From: Myxococcales bacterium
Lineage (GTDB): Bacteria > Myxococcota > Myxococcia > Myxococcales > Anaeromyxobacteraceae
NCBI GenBank assembly: GCA_021806645.1
Contig: JAJZQX010000001.1
Coordinates: 124,001-188,000, forward strand
Direction of reading: 5' to 3'
DNA: 64,000 nt
The stretch's first letter is position 1. Each line of letters opens with the position of its first letter. Below are positions 25,702 to 35,126 of the stretch, one piece after another. The position numbers and the translations under genes are program-made. The notes below the pieces were generated by a model, which saw nothing but the letters and a program-made list of their open reading frames with translations, did no database searches and was not told where the DNA came from.

Positions 25702-26856
25702 ATGACCGTCATCACCACCGTCGAAGACCTGCGCCTGCTGGCCAAGCGGCGCTTGCCGAGGATGTTCTACGACTACGCCGACAGCGGCTCGTGGACCGAA
25801 GGCACCTACCGCGCCAATGAGGCCGACTTCCAGGAGATCCTGCTGCGCCAGCGGGTCGCCATCGACCTGTCGAAGCGCAGCACCCGGACCCGCATGGCCG
25901 GCGTCGAGGTGGCCATGCCGGTGGCCATCGCGCCCACCGGCCTCACCGGCATGTACCGCGCCGACGGCGAGATCCTGGCCGCCCGCGCCGCCGAGAAGTT
26001 CGGCGTCCCGTTCACGCTCTCGACCATGAGCATCTGCTCGATCGAGGACGTGGCGGCCCACACCACCGCGCCGTTCTGGTTCCAGCTCTACGTGATGAGG
26101 GATCGCGACTTCATCGGACGGCTCATCGACCGCGCCAGGGCGGCTCGCTGCGGCGCGCTGATGGTCACGCTCGACGTGGCCATCCTCGGTCAGCGCCACA
26201 AGGACATCCGGAACGGCCTCTCGGCGCCGCCCAGGCCGACCCTGGCCAACATCCTCGACATGATGACCAAGCCGCGCTGGGGGCTGGGCATGCTGGGAAC
26301 CAGGCGGCGCGGCTTCGGCAACGTCCTCGGCCACGTCAAGGGCGTCACCGACATGGGCTCGCTGAGCGCCTGGACCTCGCAGCAGTTCGACCCGTCGCTG
26401 ACCTGGGCCGACGTCGACTGGATCAAGAAGCGCTGGGGCGGCAAGCTCATCCTCAAGGGCATCATGGACGCCGAGGACGCCCGCATCGCCGCCGACCGCG
26501 GCGCCGACGCCCTGGTGGTCTCCAACCACGGCGGGCGACAGCTCGACGGCGCCCCCTCTTCGATCTCCGCGCTGCCCGCCATCGCCGACGCGGTCGGCTC
26601 GCGGACCGAGGTCTGGATGGACGGCGGGATCCGCTCGGGACAGGACGTCCTCAAGGCGATCGCGCTGGGCGCCCAGGGGACGATGATCGGGCGCCCCTAC
26701 CTGTACGGGCTGGGGGCGCTGGGCGAGGCCGGCGTCACCAGGTGCCTCGAGATCATCCACCGGGAGCTCGACCTGACCATGGCCTTCTGCGGGCGGACCG
26801 ACATCCGCGACGTGGATCGTGGGATCCTGTTGCCGCCGCCGGAGCGGGGGGCCTGA
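25702..26856 (+). CDS. lldD: FMN-dependent L-lactate dehydrogenase (2-hydroxyacid oxidase family)
   Basis: Oxidises L-lactate (or a related 2-hydroxyacid) to the 2-oxoacid, passing electrons to quinone. A protein of 384 residues forming one TIM barrel. PVAIAPTGLTGMYRADGE and TLSTMSICSIEDVA are early FMN contacts. The FMN-binding lysine is in LILKGIMDAEDA, and the catalytic base is in VSNHGGRQLDGAPSS. EVWMDGGIRSGQDVLKAIALG and IGRPYLYGLGALGE bind the phosphate. The substrate could also be glycolate or mandelate. Stands alone, 34 bp after rodA and convergent with the metallophosphatase gene. Confidence 0.88.
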   Translation: MTVITTVEDLRLLAKRRLPRMFYDYADSGSWTEGTYRANEADFQEILLRQRVAIDLSKRSTRTRMAGVEVAMPVAIAPTGLTGMYRADGEILAARAAEKFGVPFTLSTMSICSIEDVAAHTTAPFWFQLYVMRDRDFIGRLIDRARAARCGALMVTLDVAILGQRHKDIRNGLSAPPRPTLANILDMMTKPRWGLGMLGTRRRGFGNVLGHVKGVTDMGSLSAWTSQQFDPSLTWADVDWIKKRWGGKLILKGIMDAEDARIAADRGADALVVSNHGGRQLDGAPSSISALPAIADAVGSRTEVWMDGGIRSGQDVLKAIALGAQGTMIGRPYLYGLGALGEAGVTRCLEIIHRELDLTMAFCGRTDIRDVDRGILLPPPERGA

Positions 26857-26875
26857 TCGAGAAGCGGGTCGCCGC

Positions 26876-28222
26876 CTACGGCTTCAGCTTGATGACGACG
26901 TCGGCGTCACCTGGTGGCGGGTCGGTCCAGAGCCCGAGGATCGCGTCACCCAGCGCCTTGGTGGTCGGATCGGTGCTGGCCCGCAGGTAGGCGAGCAGCG
27001 ACTTGGTGTTCCCCCGCAGCGGCTCGGCCAGGCTCTCGATGTCCTCGTCACCGGCGTAGTGGGCCACCATCGCCTCGACGACGAGCGGCGTGAGCAGGGC
27101 GATGGTGGCGTCGTCGAGCCCGTAGCCGTGCTTCAGCGTGTAGTCGGAGATGCCGGTTAGGCCGATGCGCAGGAACTCGTCCGACCAGGCCTCGAAGTCG
27201 GTCGGGTGCGACGGGATGGCCGTCACCACGCTGGTGGAGATGGTGAGCGTGCTGGTGGGGACGTCCACCGAGACGGTGCGGTACGGGCTCGGCGCGGTGA
27301 CCAGGGAACCGGTCTCCACGTCGTGGAGCGCCGCGGCGGTGAAGTCCTTCCTGGCCACGTCGTTGGCGTGGAAGTGGCCGGTGAACACCACGTTCATGCC
27401 GTTGTCGGTGAAGGCCTTGCCGAGGAGGTCGCGGTCCTCCACCAGGTACTCGGGAAACTGGGACGACTGGCCCGCGAAGTGCTCGACGACGCCGTGATGC
27501 ATCATGCCGATCACGGTCTTCCCCTTGGCCCTGGCCTCCTGGAGCCGCTCGACGATCCAGGCCTGGGTGGCCGCGCCGACCTTCCCGCTGGTGATCGGAA
27601 AGGTGTCGTTCTCGGCCCACCGGCAGGAGTCGATGGCGACTATCCAGACGCCGGCGACCGGCTCGGCCACGTAGCTGAGCGAGCTGGCGTCGGTGTAGAG
27701 GGCCGCCCCGTAGCCGTAGTCGGCGTAGATGGCCTTGAAGTCGGCTGCGGAGGCCGACGTCGCCTTGACCGCGGGCGTCACCGTGTAGTCCCGGGCGTAG
27801 GGGTTGTTCACGTCGTGGTTGCCGGGGATGACGAAGACCTTCTTCCCGGCGGCCTTGAGCTGGGCCAGCTTGGTGGCCATCAGCTGGTGGTTGACGAGCT
27901 CGCCGTCCTTGGTGAGATCGCCGGTCACCAGCACGAAGTCGATGGGCTTCGTCTTCAGGTCCGCGATCGCCGCGTCGATGAGCTCGGAACTCTCCGCCCA
28001 CATCTTCCGGTCCGCGGCCAGGTCGGCGTCCCAGTCCGGCCCGCTGGCGCCGAGCGCGGTCACGTCGTGGACGTGGGTGTCGCTCAGGACGGCGAAGGAG
28101 GTGTGGGCGACCGGCGATTCGGTGGGCGTCGAGCTGCCGCAGGCCACGAGGCCGAGGGTGGCCAGGAGGGCCATCGTCGAGAGGATGAGCGCGCGAGCTG
28201 GGGAGAGGTGGTGTCGGGACAT
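26876..28222 (-). CDS. Metallophosphoesterase lipoprotein
   Basis: A protein of 448 residues from ATG 28222, with GGAAGGAG upstream. The signal peptide ends in LGLVACGSS, a good lipobox, so the protein should be anchored to a membrane facing the periplasm. The calcineurin-like dimetal site is complete: LSDTHVHD, VTGDLTKDGE, IPGNHDVN, MMHHGVVEH and FTGHFHAND. A C-terminal helical region of about 110 residues follows the phosphatase domain. Substrate unknown; a periplasmic phosphomonoesterase or phosphodiesterase is likely. Confidence 0.88.
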   Translation of the reverse strand: MSRHHLSPARALILSTMALLATLGLVACGSSTPTESPVAHTSFAVLSDTHVHDVTALGASGPDWDADLAADRKMWAESSELIDAAIADLKTKPIDFVLVTGDLTKDGELVNHQLMATKLAQLKAAGKKVFVIPGNHDVNNPYARDYTVTPAVKATSASAADFKAIYADYGYGAALYTDASSLSYVAEPVAGVWIVAIDSCRWAENDTFPITSGKVGAATQAWIVERLQEARAKGKTVIGMMHHGVVEHFAGQSSQFPEYLVEDRDLLGKAFTDNGMNVVFTGHFHANDVARKDFTAAALHDVETGSLVTAPSPYRTVSVDVPTSTLTISTSVVTAIPSHPTDFEAWSDEFLRIGLTGISDYTLKHGYGLDDATIALLTPLVVEAMVAHYAGDEDIESLAEPLRGNTKSLLAYLRASTDPTTKALGDAILGLWTDPPPGDADVVIKLKP

Positions 28223-28358
28223 TCGAGGCTCCTTCCGGGGTTCCTGCAAGCGAAGCCGGGCCGCGGGCCGTGGCGCAGGTTCACGCTGCGGCCGTCCGTG
28301 GACAGCCTCCAACTTTGCCCGTTCGCCGTCAACCGAGCGAGACCGGGAAGCGAGCGCT

Positions 28359-28460
28359 CTAACCGACCTCCACCCGATTCCTCCCGCCTTCCTTGGCGCG
28401 GTAGAGGGCCGCGTCGGCGCGGGCCATGCTCCGCTCGGTCTCCGCTTCGACGTCCGGGTG
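28359..28460 (-). pseudogene. C-terminal remnant of a GGDEF diguanylate cyclase gene
   Basis: Reading the minus strand to the TAG at 28359-28361 gives ADAALYRAKEGGRNRVEVG, the highly characteristic last helix of GGDEF domains, preceded by about 12 more plausible residues (HPDVEAETERSM). Upstream of about 28460 the frame no longer resembles a cyclase, and the GGDEF motif, I-site and phosphate motifs are absent. This is the 3' stub of a deleted cyclic-di-GMP synthase gene, left in the gap between the metallophosphatase and M14 peptidase genes. The rest of the 428-bp gap shows no other gene. Confidence 0.75.
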
Positions 28461-28650
28461 CGGCCCGGGATGGGGGGGCATTCGCGCCATGCGTGTGACG
28501 GGTCTCCCCCGAAAACTCGGCTTCCAGCCGGGCCGCGGTTATCCTGACGGCAGGCCCACGGGATGGCAAGCGACGGGCCACCTTGGGCCGTCGCGTGGAG
28601 CCAAGACCTCCACTCGCTCCTGGCGAGGTGGTGCCGTCGAAGAAGAGGGC

Positions 28651-29322
28651 ATGACCGACCCATTCGCAGACGTCGACCGGGGCGCGCTCGAGTGGCCGGG
28701 CGACTCCTATGGGACGAGCCGCGAGGGAGTCGCGCTCCGCGCCTGGCTGCCCGCGGGCCACCGTCCCGCGCCGCTCGTCCTGGCCGCGATCCACGGCAAC
28801 GAACCGGAGACCACGGTGGCGCTCTCGGCGGCGCTCCGCGCCGTCCCGCCGGAGAAGCGCCGCTGCGCCGTGGTCCCGTGCGCCAACCCCGACGGCGCGC
28901 TCCTCGGCACTCGCGGCAACAGGCACGGCGTCGACCTGAACCGCAACTTCGCGACGCGGAGCTGGGCGCCGCAGCTCCCCGGGGAGCTGCCGACGGGGAC
29001 GGCGCCAGGCTCGGAGCCGGAGACGCGGGCGCTGGTGGGCCTGATCGAGCGGCTCGCTCCCCCGATCATCCTCTCGATCCACGCCGACCTGGCCTGCGTG
29101 GACGACCCGGGGCCGACCGCGCTGGGCCGGTGGCTGGCGGCCCGGTCGGGCCTGCCGCTCGTCGCCGGCGTGGGCTATCCGACCCCGGGATCGCTTGGCA
29201 CGTGGTGCGCGGAGCGCGGACTCCCCATCGTCACGCTCGAGCTCGAGCGGCTCGGCGCCCAGGACCTGCGCCGGAGGTGGGGCCCGATCCTGGCCGAGGT
29301 GATCCGCGGCGCGGCGCCGTGA
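28651..29322 (+). CDS. M14 zinc carboxypeptidase, murein peptide amidase A-like
   Basis: A protein of 223 residues from ATG 28651 with AGAAGAGGG upstream; the open frame extends further 5' but the extra residues look non-coding. Zinc ligands are IHGNEPE (H-x2-E) and the His of LSIHADLA. Substrate-binding GNRHGVDLNRNF is present, and the catalytic glutamate is in VTLELERLG. MpaA-type enzymes cleave the gamma-D-Glu-diaminopimelate bond of recycled cell-wall peptides in the cytoplasm; no signal peptide is seen here, which fits. Convergent with trxA. Confidence 0.8.
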   Translation: MTDPFADVDRGALEWPGDSYGTSREGVALRAWLPAGHRPAPLVLAAIHGNEPETTVALSAALRAVPPEKRRCAVVPCANPDGALLGTRGNRHGVDLNRNFATRSWAPQLPGELPTGTAPGSEPETRALVGLIERLAPPIILSIHADLACVDDPGPTALGRWLAARSGLPLVAGVGYPTPGSLGTWCAERGLPIVTLELERLGAQDLRRRWGPILAEVIRGAAP

Positions 29323-29368
29323 CGCCGCCACCGGGACAAGCCGGGCATCCCGTGCCCGACGGCGTGGC

Positions 29369-29698
29369 CTACCCCGTCACCTTCTTCACCGCCTCCTCGA
29401 GCTTCCCCTTGTCGGCGCCGATGACGGTGCCGACCACCTGGCCGCCCTTGAAGATGAGCAGGGTGGGGATGGAGCGGATGCCGAAGTTCTGCGGGACCTG
29501 CTGGTGCTCGTCGACGTCCATCTTGCCGACCTTGAGCTTCCCCTTGTAACGGCGGGCGATGTCCTCCACCGCCGGCGCGATGGCCTTGCAGGGGCCGCAC
29601 CAGACCGCCCAGAAGTCCACCAGGACCGGAACGTCGCTCTTCAAGACCTCCTTGTCGAAGGTGGTGTCCTGCAAGGTGACGACGTCGGACGAGGCCAT
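29369..29698 (-). CDS. trxA: Thioredoxin
   Basis: A 109-residue cytoplasmic thioredoxin with the classical active site WCGPC (Cys34, Cys37) after VPVLVDFWAV, the KMDVDEHQQVPQNFGIRSIPTL segment containing the cis-proline, and a GG turn (FKGGQVVG). ATG 29698 is chosen because GGGAG lies just upstream and the product then has the standard length. Monocistronic; divergent from the FrzS-like-length hypothetical gene at 29829. Confidence 0.95.
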   Translation of the reverse strand: MASSDVVTLQDTTFDKEVLKSDVPVLVDFWAVWCGPCKAIAPAVEDIARRYKGKLKVGKMDVDEHQQVPQNFGIRSIPTLLIFKGGQVVGTVIGADKGKLEEAVKKVTG

Positions 29699-29828
29699 GT
29701 GGACTCCCTGACAAGCGCGGTGGTAGGCCCTTTCTATTCGCCCCCGGCGGCGCTGGCAAGCCACGCCGCGAGCATGGTAATTTCCCTCACCCGACGCGGA
29801 GTTGCGCGCCGCGGTGGGAGGATTTCGG

Positions 29829-30395
29829 ATGGCCGGGTTGCTCTTCGTCTCGCAAGCCACGATCGACTCCTGGGCCGACCAGGGGCGGATCGACTTCGTC
29901 GGCAACGTCATGACGTTGCTCTCCGGCGAGGGGCGGGACCGCAGCTACGCGCTCGAGCCGGCGGTCCGCTTCCTGGCGCTGCTGGGCGCCGACGCCGACC
30001 CCCACCACCTGCTCAAGAAGGTGAAGTCGATCGTCCAGCTCCGGGAGCTGGGCGCCGAGGTCATCGACGCCTCGGTGGTGCTGGGTGACGTGGCCTACGA
30101 GGTGGAGCCGGGCTACCTCGCCGAGGTGAGCGCGCTGCAGGCGGCCGCCTCGGCCAAGGCCGATCCGGCCCGCGTGAGCGCCGTGCCGGCCAGGCCTGCT
30201 CCCGCCCCGCCGTCGAGGCCGGCTGCGGCGCCACCGTCCGACATCCCGGTCGCGCCGAGGGTCGCCCCGGCGGCCCCACCGGCGCCGACCCCGGGCGCGG
30301 CCAGGCCCCCGGCCGGCCCGCTGCCGGCCAGCCTCGAGGCCCGCCGCAAGGAGGCCGAGGAGCTGGCCCGCTTCCTCCTCGACAAGCTCTCCTGA
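29829..30395 (+). CDS. Conserved hypothetical protein with Pro/Ala-rich linker
   Basis: A protein of 188 residues from ATG 29829, chosen for GGGAGG upstream. Residues 1-105 form a compact domain ([70 protein letters not shown]). I believe this is a myxobacterial family without known function. A 60-residue Pro/Ala/Arg linker is followed by a short terminal helix ([19 protein letters not shown]). No signal or membrane segment. It precedes the heme/cytochrome operon by 62 bp on the same strand. Confidence 0.75.
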   Translation: MAGLLFVSQATIDSWADQGRIDFVGNVMTLLSGEGRDRSYALEPAVRFLALLGADADPHHLLKKVKSIVQLRELGAEVIDASVVLGDVAYEVEPGYLAEVSALQAAASAKADPARVSAVPARPAPAPPSRPAAAPPSDIPVAPRVAPAAPPAPTPGAARPPAGPLPASLEARRKEAEELARFLLDKLS

Positions 30396-30457
30396 TTCCC
30401 ATGCTAGGAAGCGGCACCGCCGCCCGGTAGGGTCGGCGGCCCCGCAGACACGGACCC

Positions 30458-31309
30458 ATGAGCCTCGAACTCCTCCGCCTCGCCGCCGCACTCTACGCGG
30501 TCGCCGCCGCCGGCTACCTGCTCTACTTCGCCCGCCCGCGCCACACGCTGGCGGCACGGTTCGGCGGCTGGTTCCTCTCCGGGGCGGTGGTGGTCCACCT
30601 CGCCGCCATCGGCCTGGCCTGCAAGGAGTTCGGCGGGCTGGAGTGGTTCACGCTGCGCGGCGGCTTCGTGCTCACCGCGGTGCTGCTGGCCGGCACCTAC
30701 CTGCTGGTGCAGCGCTTCTACCACCTGCCCTCGGTGGGGGCGTTCGTCACGCCGCTCACCCTCATCATCCTGCTCCCCACGCTCTTCGGCGAGGGGGGGG
30801 CGCCCGGCGAGGCCCCCGCCGCGCTCAAGCACCCGGCCATCACCCTCCACATCATGACCGCCTCGCTGGGCGTGGCGCTCTTCGGTCTGGCCTTCGGCGT
30901 GGCGGTCATGTACCTGCTGCAGGAGCGCGAGGTGAAGGGAAAGCGGTTCGGCGCCCTCTTCTCCCGCCTGCCGCCGCTCGACTCGCTCGACAAGCTCACC
31001 GACCGGTTGGTCCGGCTCGGCTTCCTCTCCTTCACCGTGGCCGCCATCCTGGGCGCGGTGATCGCCCGCTCGGTCTGGAAGAGCGCCTGGTCGTGGGACC
31101 CGCAGCAGGTCTCCACGCTGCTCATCTGGCTCCTCTACGGCGGCATGGTGCAGGCGCGACACCTCGGCTGGCACGGGCGGCGCTACGCGCTGCTCACGCT
31201 GGTCGGCTTCGCCCTGCTGATGGGCTCCATCGTGACGCTGCGCACCGTGCCGGGGATCACCATGCACGCCGGCGAGTACAAGGGTCCTCGCGCGGAGGTG
31301 GTGAGGTGA
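30458..31309 (+). CDS. hemX: CcsA/HemX-type cytochrome c biogenesis membrane protein
   Basis: An integral membrane protein of 283 residues with about eight helices. The tryptophan-rich heme-handling signature is present late ([19 protein letters not shown]), with conserved histidines in [11 protein letters not shown] and [10 protein letters not shown]. CcsA/CcmC-like proteins present heme for cytochrome c assembly. The position right before hemA matches hemX of Bacillus, which limits HemA amount, so either role is possible. GTGA overlap with hemA makes a coupled heme operon. Confidence 0.85.
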   Translation: MSLELLRLAAALYAVAAAGYLLYFARPRHTLAARFGGWFLSGAVVVHLAAIGLACKEFGGLEWFTLRGGFVLTAVLLAGTYLLVQRFYHLPSVGAFVTPLTLIILLPTLFGEGGAPGEAPAALKHPAITLHIMTASLGVALFGLAFGVAVMYLLQEREVKGKRFGALFSRLPPLDSLDKLTDRLVRLGFLSFTVAAILGAVIARSVWKSAWSWDPQQVSTLLIWLLYGGMVQARHLGWHGRRYALLTLVGFALLMGSIVTLRTVPGITMHAGEYKGPRAEVVR

Positions 31310-32637
31310 ACGAGCCCCAGCTCTTCCTGGTCGGGCTCTCGCACAAGAGCGCGCCCATCGAGGTCCGGGAGCGGGTCGCCCTGAACGGCGCCGACCTCAA
31401 GGCCGCGCTGCTGCAGCTGCGCGCCAGCCAGGGCGTGGAGGAGGCCTTCGTGGTCTCCACCTGCAACCGCGTCGAGGTCTTCGTGCAGGCCGAGGCCGAG
31501 GAGGCGGCGCGCCGCTTCTTCACCAGCCGCGCCGAGCAGGCCAGCGATCACCTCTACGTGAAGGTCGGGGCCGACGCCGTCCGCCACCTCTTCCGCGTCG
31601 CCGCCAGCCTCGACTCGATGGTGGTGGGCGAGCAGCAGATCCTCGGGCAGGTGAAGGAGGCCTACGGCCTGGCCAGCGGGGTCCAGGCCGCCGGCGGCTA
31701 CATGTCGCGCCTCTGCAACCGCGCCTTCGCCACCGCCAAGCGGGTCCGGACCGAGACCGGCATCGGGCGCGGCGCCACCTCGATGTCGCAGGTGGCGGTC
31801 GACCTGGTCGAGAAGATCTTCGGCGATCTCAAGGGCCGCTCCATCCTGCTGGTGGGCGCCGGCAAGATGGGCACGCTCTCCGCCAAGGCGCTGCGGGTGC
31901 TGAACGTCGAGCGCGTGCTGGTGACCAACCGCTCGCCGGAGCGCGGCCGGCAGCTGGCCGACCAGGTGGGAGGCGTCTTCCACCCGTGGGCCGAGCTGGA
32001 GCCGCTGCTGGTGGAGGCCGACGTGGTGATCGTCTCCACCGGCGCCCCCACCTTCGTCCTCACCGCCGACATGGTCCGCGTCGCCAAGAAGAAGCGGCGC
32101 CACCGCAACCTCTGCCTCATCGACCTGGCCGTGCCGCGCAACGTGGATCCGGCCTGCGCCCAGCTCGACGACGTCTTCGGCTACGACGTCGATGACATGC
32201 AGAAGGTGATGAGCGCCAACCACCAGGCCCGGCAGGGCGAGGCCGTGAGCGCCGAGGCCATCGTCGAGGCCGAGGTGATCGCCTTCACCCGCGAGCGCGA
32301 GACTCGCGCCGCGCTGCCGGTGCTGGTGACCCTGCGGCAGCGGGCCGAGGCCATCGCCCGGGCCGAGGCGGAGCGGACGCTGGCCAAGGCCGGTGACGTG
32401 CTCGACGAGCGCGTCCGGGCCTCGATCGAGGCCATGGCGCAGGCCATCGTCAACAAGCTGCTCCACCTTCCCACCGTCAAGCTCAAGGCCGCCGCGGCCA
32501 CCGGGGAGAGCGCGCTGGCAGGAGCCGCCGCCGAGCTGTTCGGCCTGGACCAGCCGTCCGGGTCCGGGCGCCGCGACACCCCGCCGAACGGCGCGGCCGC
32601 CCCGGCCGCCCCACCACCCACCGAGGAAGACGAGTGA
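31306..32637 (+). CDS. hemA: Glutamyl-tRNA reductase
   Basis: First committed step of C5 heme synthesis: glutamyl-tRNA to glutamate-1-semialdehyde. A protein of 443 residues from the GTG that overlaps the hemX stop. The catalytic cysteine is in [12 protein letters not shown] (Cys53); [33 protein letters not shown] and the NADPH site [17 protein letters not shown] follow. A helical dimerisation domain and a Pro/Ala-rich tail (about 30 residues) end it. GTGA overlap with hemC. Confidence 0.95.
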   Translation: MNEPQLFLVGLSHKSAPIEVRERVALNGADLKAALLQLRASQGVEEAFVVSTCNRVEVFVQAEAEEAARRFFTSRAEQASDHLYVKVGADAVRHLFRVAASLDSMVVGEQQILGQVKEAYGLASGVQAAGGYMSRLCNRAFATAKRVRTETGIGRGATSMSQVAVDLVEKIFGDLKGRSILLVGAGKMGTLSAKALRVLNVERVLVTNRSPERGRQLADQVGGVFHPWAELEPLLVEADVVIVSTGAPTFVLTADMVRVAKKKRRHRNLCLIDLAVPRNVDPACAQLDDVFGYDVDDMQKVMSANHQARQGEAVSAEAIVEAEVIAFTRERETRAALPVLVTLRQRAEAIARAEAERTLAKAGDVLDERVRASIEAMAQAIVNKLLHLPTVKLKAAAATGESALAGAAAELFGLDQPSGSGRRDTPPNGAAAPAAPPPTEEDE

Positions 32638-33581
32638 CCATCCGAATCGCCACCCGCAAGAGCCCCCTGGCCAGGTGGCAGGCCCACCACGTCGCCGACC
32701 TGCTGCGCGCGCTCGAACCCGGGCTCCAGGTCGAGCTGCACGAGCTGATGACCCGCGGGGACAAGATCCTCGAGGTGCCGCTGGCGCAGGTCGGCGGCAA
32801 GGGGTTGTTCGTCAAGGAGATCGAGGACGCGCTGCTGGCCGGCCAGGCCCAGATCGCCGTCCACTCCATGAAGGACCTCCCCGCGCTCCTGGCCCCCGGC
32901 CTGGTGGTCGCCGCCATCCCGGTGCGCGAGGACCCGCGCGACGCGCTCTGCTCCCCGAAGTGGAAGACGCTCGACAAGCTGCCCCACGGGGCGCGCGTCG
33001 GCACCTCGTCGCTGCGCCGCTCGGCCCAGCTCAAGGCCATCCGGCCCGACCTGCGCATGGAGGTGGTGCGCGGCAACGTCCAGACGCGGCTCAACAAGGC
33101 CTCGGACGGGCTGGACGCGGTGGTGCTGGCCCATGCCGGGCTGCGCCGGCTCGGACTGGCGCAGCACGCCACCCAGGTCTTCTCGCCGGAGGAGATGCTG
33201 CCGGCGGTGGCGCAGGGGGCGCTGGCGCTCGAGGCCCGCGCCGACGACCAGGCCACGCTGGCCCGCCTGGCCAGGCTCGACGACCCGGAGACCCGCTACC
33301 GGATCGAGGCCGAGCGGGGCTTCCTGGCCCGCATCGAGGGCGGCTGCCAGGTCCCCATCGCCGGTTACGCCACGGTCGCCAGCGGCCAGGTCCACCTGCG
33401 GGCGCTGGTCGCCTCGGTGGACGGCACGCGGGTGATCCGCGGCGAGCGGCGCGGGCCGGTGGCCGAGGCGCGGGCCCTGGGCGATGCGCTGGCGGTGGAG
33501 CTGCTCGGCCACGGCGCCGGCGAGATCCTCAAGGAGGCCGAGGGGCACGTGGTCGGCCTCGGCGCCCCGGTCCGGAAGTGA
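32634..33581 (+). CDS. hemC: Hydroxymethylbilane synthase (porphobilinogen deaminase)
   Basis: Joins four porphobilinogens into hydroxymethylbilane. A protein of 315 residues. [32 protein letters not shown] (catalytic Asp81), [18 protein letters not shown] and [10 protein letters not shown] bind the cofactor chain; the dipyrromethane-carrying cysteine is in [14 protein letters not shown] (Cys238). Starts at GTG 32634 within the hemA stop and overlaps hemD by 4 bp. Confidence 0.96.
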   Translation: MTIRIATRKSPLARWQAHHVADLLRALEPGLQVELHELMTRGDKILEVPLAQVGGKGLFVKEIEDALLAGQAQIAVHSMKDLPALLAPGLVVAAIPVREDPRDALCSPKWKTLDKLPHGARVGTSSLRRSAQLKAIRPDLRMEVVRGNVQTRLNKASDGLDAVVLAHAGLRRLGLAQHATQVFSPEEMLPAVAQGALALEARADDQATLARLARLDDPETRYRIEAERGFLARIEGGCQVPIAGYATVASGQVHLRALVASVDGTRVIRGERRGPVAEARALGDALAVELLGHGAGEILKEAEGHVVGLGAPVRK

Positions 33582-34348
33582 AGCCGCTGGCCGGCCGGAC
33601 GGTGGTGGTCACCCGCGGCGCCGGGGGCGACGACGCGCTCGGCGAGCGGCTGCGCCAGCTCGGAGCCGAGGTGCTGGAGTACCCGGCCATCGCGCTGGCC
33701 GACCCCGAGGACTTCGGCCCCCTCGACGCCGCGCTCCGCGGGCTCGGCCGGTTCGCCTGGGTGGCCTTCGCCAGCGCCAACGCGGTGGAGCAGGCCGTGG
33801 CGCGGCTCGACGCGCTCGGCCTCCCGCGCGGGGCGCTGGCCGACCCGAAGCTCGCCTGCGTGGGGCCGGCCACCGGCGCCCGGCTGGAGGCGCTGGTGCG
33901 CGCGCCGGACCTGATGCCGGCCGAGGCGACCGGCGCCGCGCTGGCCGCCTCGCTGGCTCCTCACGTCCGCGGCCGGGCGGTGCTTGTGCCGCGGGCCGCC
34001 GAAAGCCGGCCCGAGCTCTGCGACGGGCTGCGCGCCGCCGGGGCCGAGGTGGTGGCGCCCATCGCCTACCGGACCGTCACCGCCTTGCCCGGCTCGCTGG
34101 CGCCGCTCGGGGCGCTGCTGGCCGCGGGGAGGGTGGACGCCGTCACCTTCGCCTCGCCATCGGCGGTGCAGGGGGTGGTGGCGGGGCTGGGCCAGGACGC
34201 GCCGCGGCTCTCGGGCGTGCTGCTCGGCGCCATCGGGCCGACCACCGCCGAGGCGCTGCGCGAGGCCGGGTTCGAGGCGTGGGTGGTGCCGGAGCGGCAC
34301 ACCGCGCCGGACCTGGCCGACGCGCTGGCGGCGCGGTTGGGCGGGTAG
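33578..34348 (+). CDS. hemD: Uroporphyrinogen-III synthase
   Basis: Closes hydroxymethylbilane to uroporphyrinogen III with inversion of ring D. A protein of 256 residues beginning [19 protein letters not shown]. The fold is poorly conserved, but FAWVAFASANAVEQ, ACVGPATGARLE, GRAVLVPRAAESRPEL, YRTVTALPG, AVTFASPSAVQGV and GAIGPTTAEALREAG are the usual landmarks of the two HemD lobes. Last gene of the hemX-hemA-hemC-hemD operon. Confidence 0.92.
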   Translation: MKPLAGRTVVVTRGAGGDDALGERLRQLGAEVLEYPAIALADPEDFGPLDAALRGLGRFAWVAFASANAVEQAVARLDALGLPRGALADPKLACVGPATGARLEALVRAPDLMPAEATGAALAASLAPHVRGRAVLVPRAAESRPELCDGLRAAGAEVVAPIAYRTVTALPGSLAPLGALLAAGRVDAVTFASPSAVQGVVAGLGQDAPRLSGVLLGAIGPTTAEALREAGFEAWVVPERHTAPDLADALAARLGG

Positions 34349-34845
34349 GGCGAGGGCGGCGAAGGACCAGACCGAGCCGCGACCGGGGTCGGGCGCCGCC
34401 GTGAGGGCGACGAACGGCGTTGCGAGGGGTGCGCGCGGTGAGCGGATGCGCGCGGTTCGGGCGACCGCGCCGGGGAGTGGTCATGGCCGGGTGGCGACGG
34501 ACGGTGCCCCGGGGATGTCACGCACTCTGGATGCGTTCTGACGCCAGATCTCGCTCGAGCGTCGAAGAAACGCCGGCGCTGGCCATCGCGAGGCGGGACC
34601 GCTGCTGCGGGGCGGGGGCAAGGGCGGACACGTACCCAGGGTCACTTCGGGCGCCCGAAGTGACCCTGGGTACGTATAGTCAACTTCCGCTGGACTTCTG
34701 AGGGCTTGCAGAGTGGCACCGAGAGTACGTCACCCACGTCGCGTGCCACCGACCGAACCGCCCGTCCTTCGGCGGGGTCGGCCCGCCACGCACCTCACGA
34801 TACGCCGCGCGGAACCGCCAGCTTAGCTCGGTCCGTCCGCCGGCG
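34349..34845. other. Non-coding region at the left edge of the accessory patch
   Basis: About 500 bp after hemD with no credible gene. It holds the 46-bp palindrome at 34630-34675. The stretch just right of it (CGTATAGTCAACTTCC) is AT-richer than the surroundings. A 93-codon frame at 34420-34701 runs through the palindrome and has Arg/Ser-rich, unconserved-looking sequence; I do not regard it as a gene. Confidence 0.5.
34630..34675. repeat. Perfect 46-bp palindrome
   Basis: The left half runs ACGTACCCAGGGTCACTTCG then GGC; the right half is its exact reverse complement, with no spacer (centre between 34652 and 34653). The central 18 bp, ACTTCGGGCGCCCGAAGT, match at 16 of 18 positions a shorter palindrome inside the HNH gene at 36044-36061. 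It could be a protein-binding site, a REP-like mobile palindrome, or a very strong terminator for the heme operon, but it lies 280 bp past hemD. Confidence 0.9.
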
Positions 34846-34926
34846 TTACCGCCTTCTCGCCTTGCCCCTCGACATCGACTGGGCAGCCGACTGGCGTTCC
34901 GCCTGGGGCGTGAAGAAGAGCTTCAC
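34846..34926 (-). pseudogene. Truncated RelE/ParE-type toxin remnant
   Basis: The frame starts at a GTG overlapping the antitoxin-like frame's TGA (GTGA at 34923-34926), a typical toxin-antitoxin junction. It gives VKLFFTPQAERQ, the usual beginning of RelE/ParE toxins, but stops after 26 codons at TAA 34846-34848. No convincing toxin core is found downstream in any frame. This is a dead toxin gene. Confidence 0.55.
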
Positions 34927-35126
34927 CCCCGGGGGAGCAGCTCCTGGATGACTGCATCGCCGTCGACGAGCTGCCCGGCGCTGGCCTGCGCCGCGCTCAG
35001 CTACAACGAGGCGTCCGGGCGAGCGCGCTCTCCGGGCTCGAAGTCGTCGTCCTCAACGACCGTGAACTCGACCTCGGTCCCATCGGGTAGCTCGGTGGGC
35101 TCATCGAGCACCACCCGTCCACCCAC
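34923..35126 (-). pseudogene. Antitoxin-like gene with an in-frame TAG
   Basis: From GTG 35126 the frame reads GRVVLDEPTELPDGTEVEF, the AbrB-like/DUF104-style start of many antitoxins next to RelE, then VVEDDDFEPGERARPDASL, a TAG at 35001-35003, and in the same frame LSAAQASAGQLVDGDAVIQ followed by ELLPRG and TGA. The part after the TAG matches the expected helical end of such antitoxins (AQAxAGQxVxxxxVIxEL). A single nonsense codon therefore splits an otherwise intact antitoxin. Confidence 0.6.

Noticed and set aside
26666-26677. CTGGGCGCCCAG palindrome in the lactate dehydrogenase gene as a third copy of the palindromic element
   Set aside because: Only the very common GGGCGCCC core is shared; flanks differ and codons explain the bases.
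30458-34348. A siroheme or cytochrome-maturation operon instead of a heme operon
   Set aside because: The following genes are clearly hemA, hemC and hemD; only the first gene is ambiguous between HemX and CcsA roles.
34420-34701. A 93-codon plus-strand open frame
   Set aside because: It passes through the 46-bp palindrome, has Arg/Ser-rich composition with no domain, and lacks a ribosome site.
34750-34845. Rest of the RelE/ParE toxin in a shifted frame after the truncated start
   Set aside because: Reading all minus-strand frames gave only weak fragments (such as AAYREVRGGP), not a convincing toxin core.
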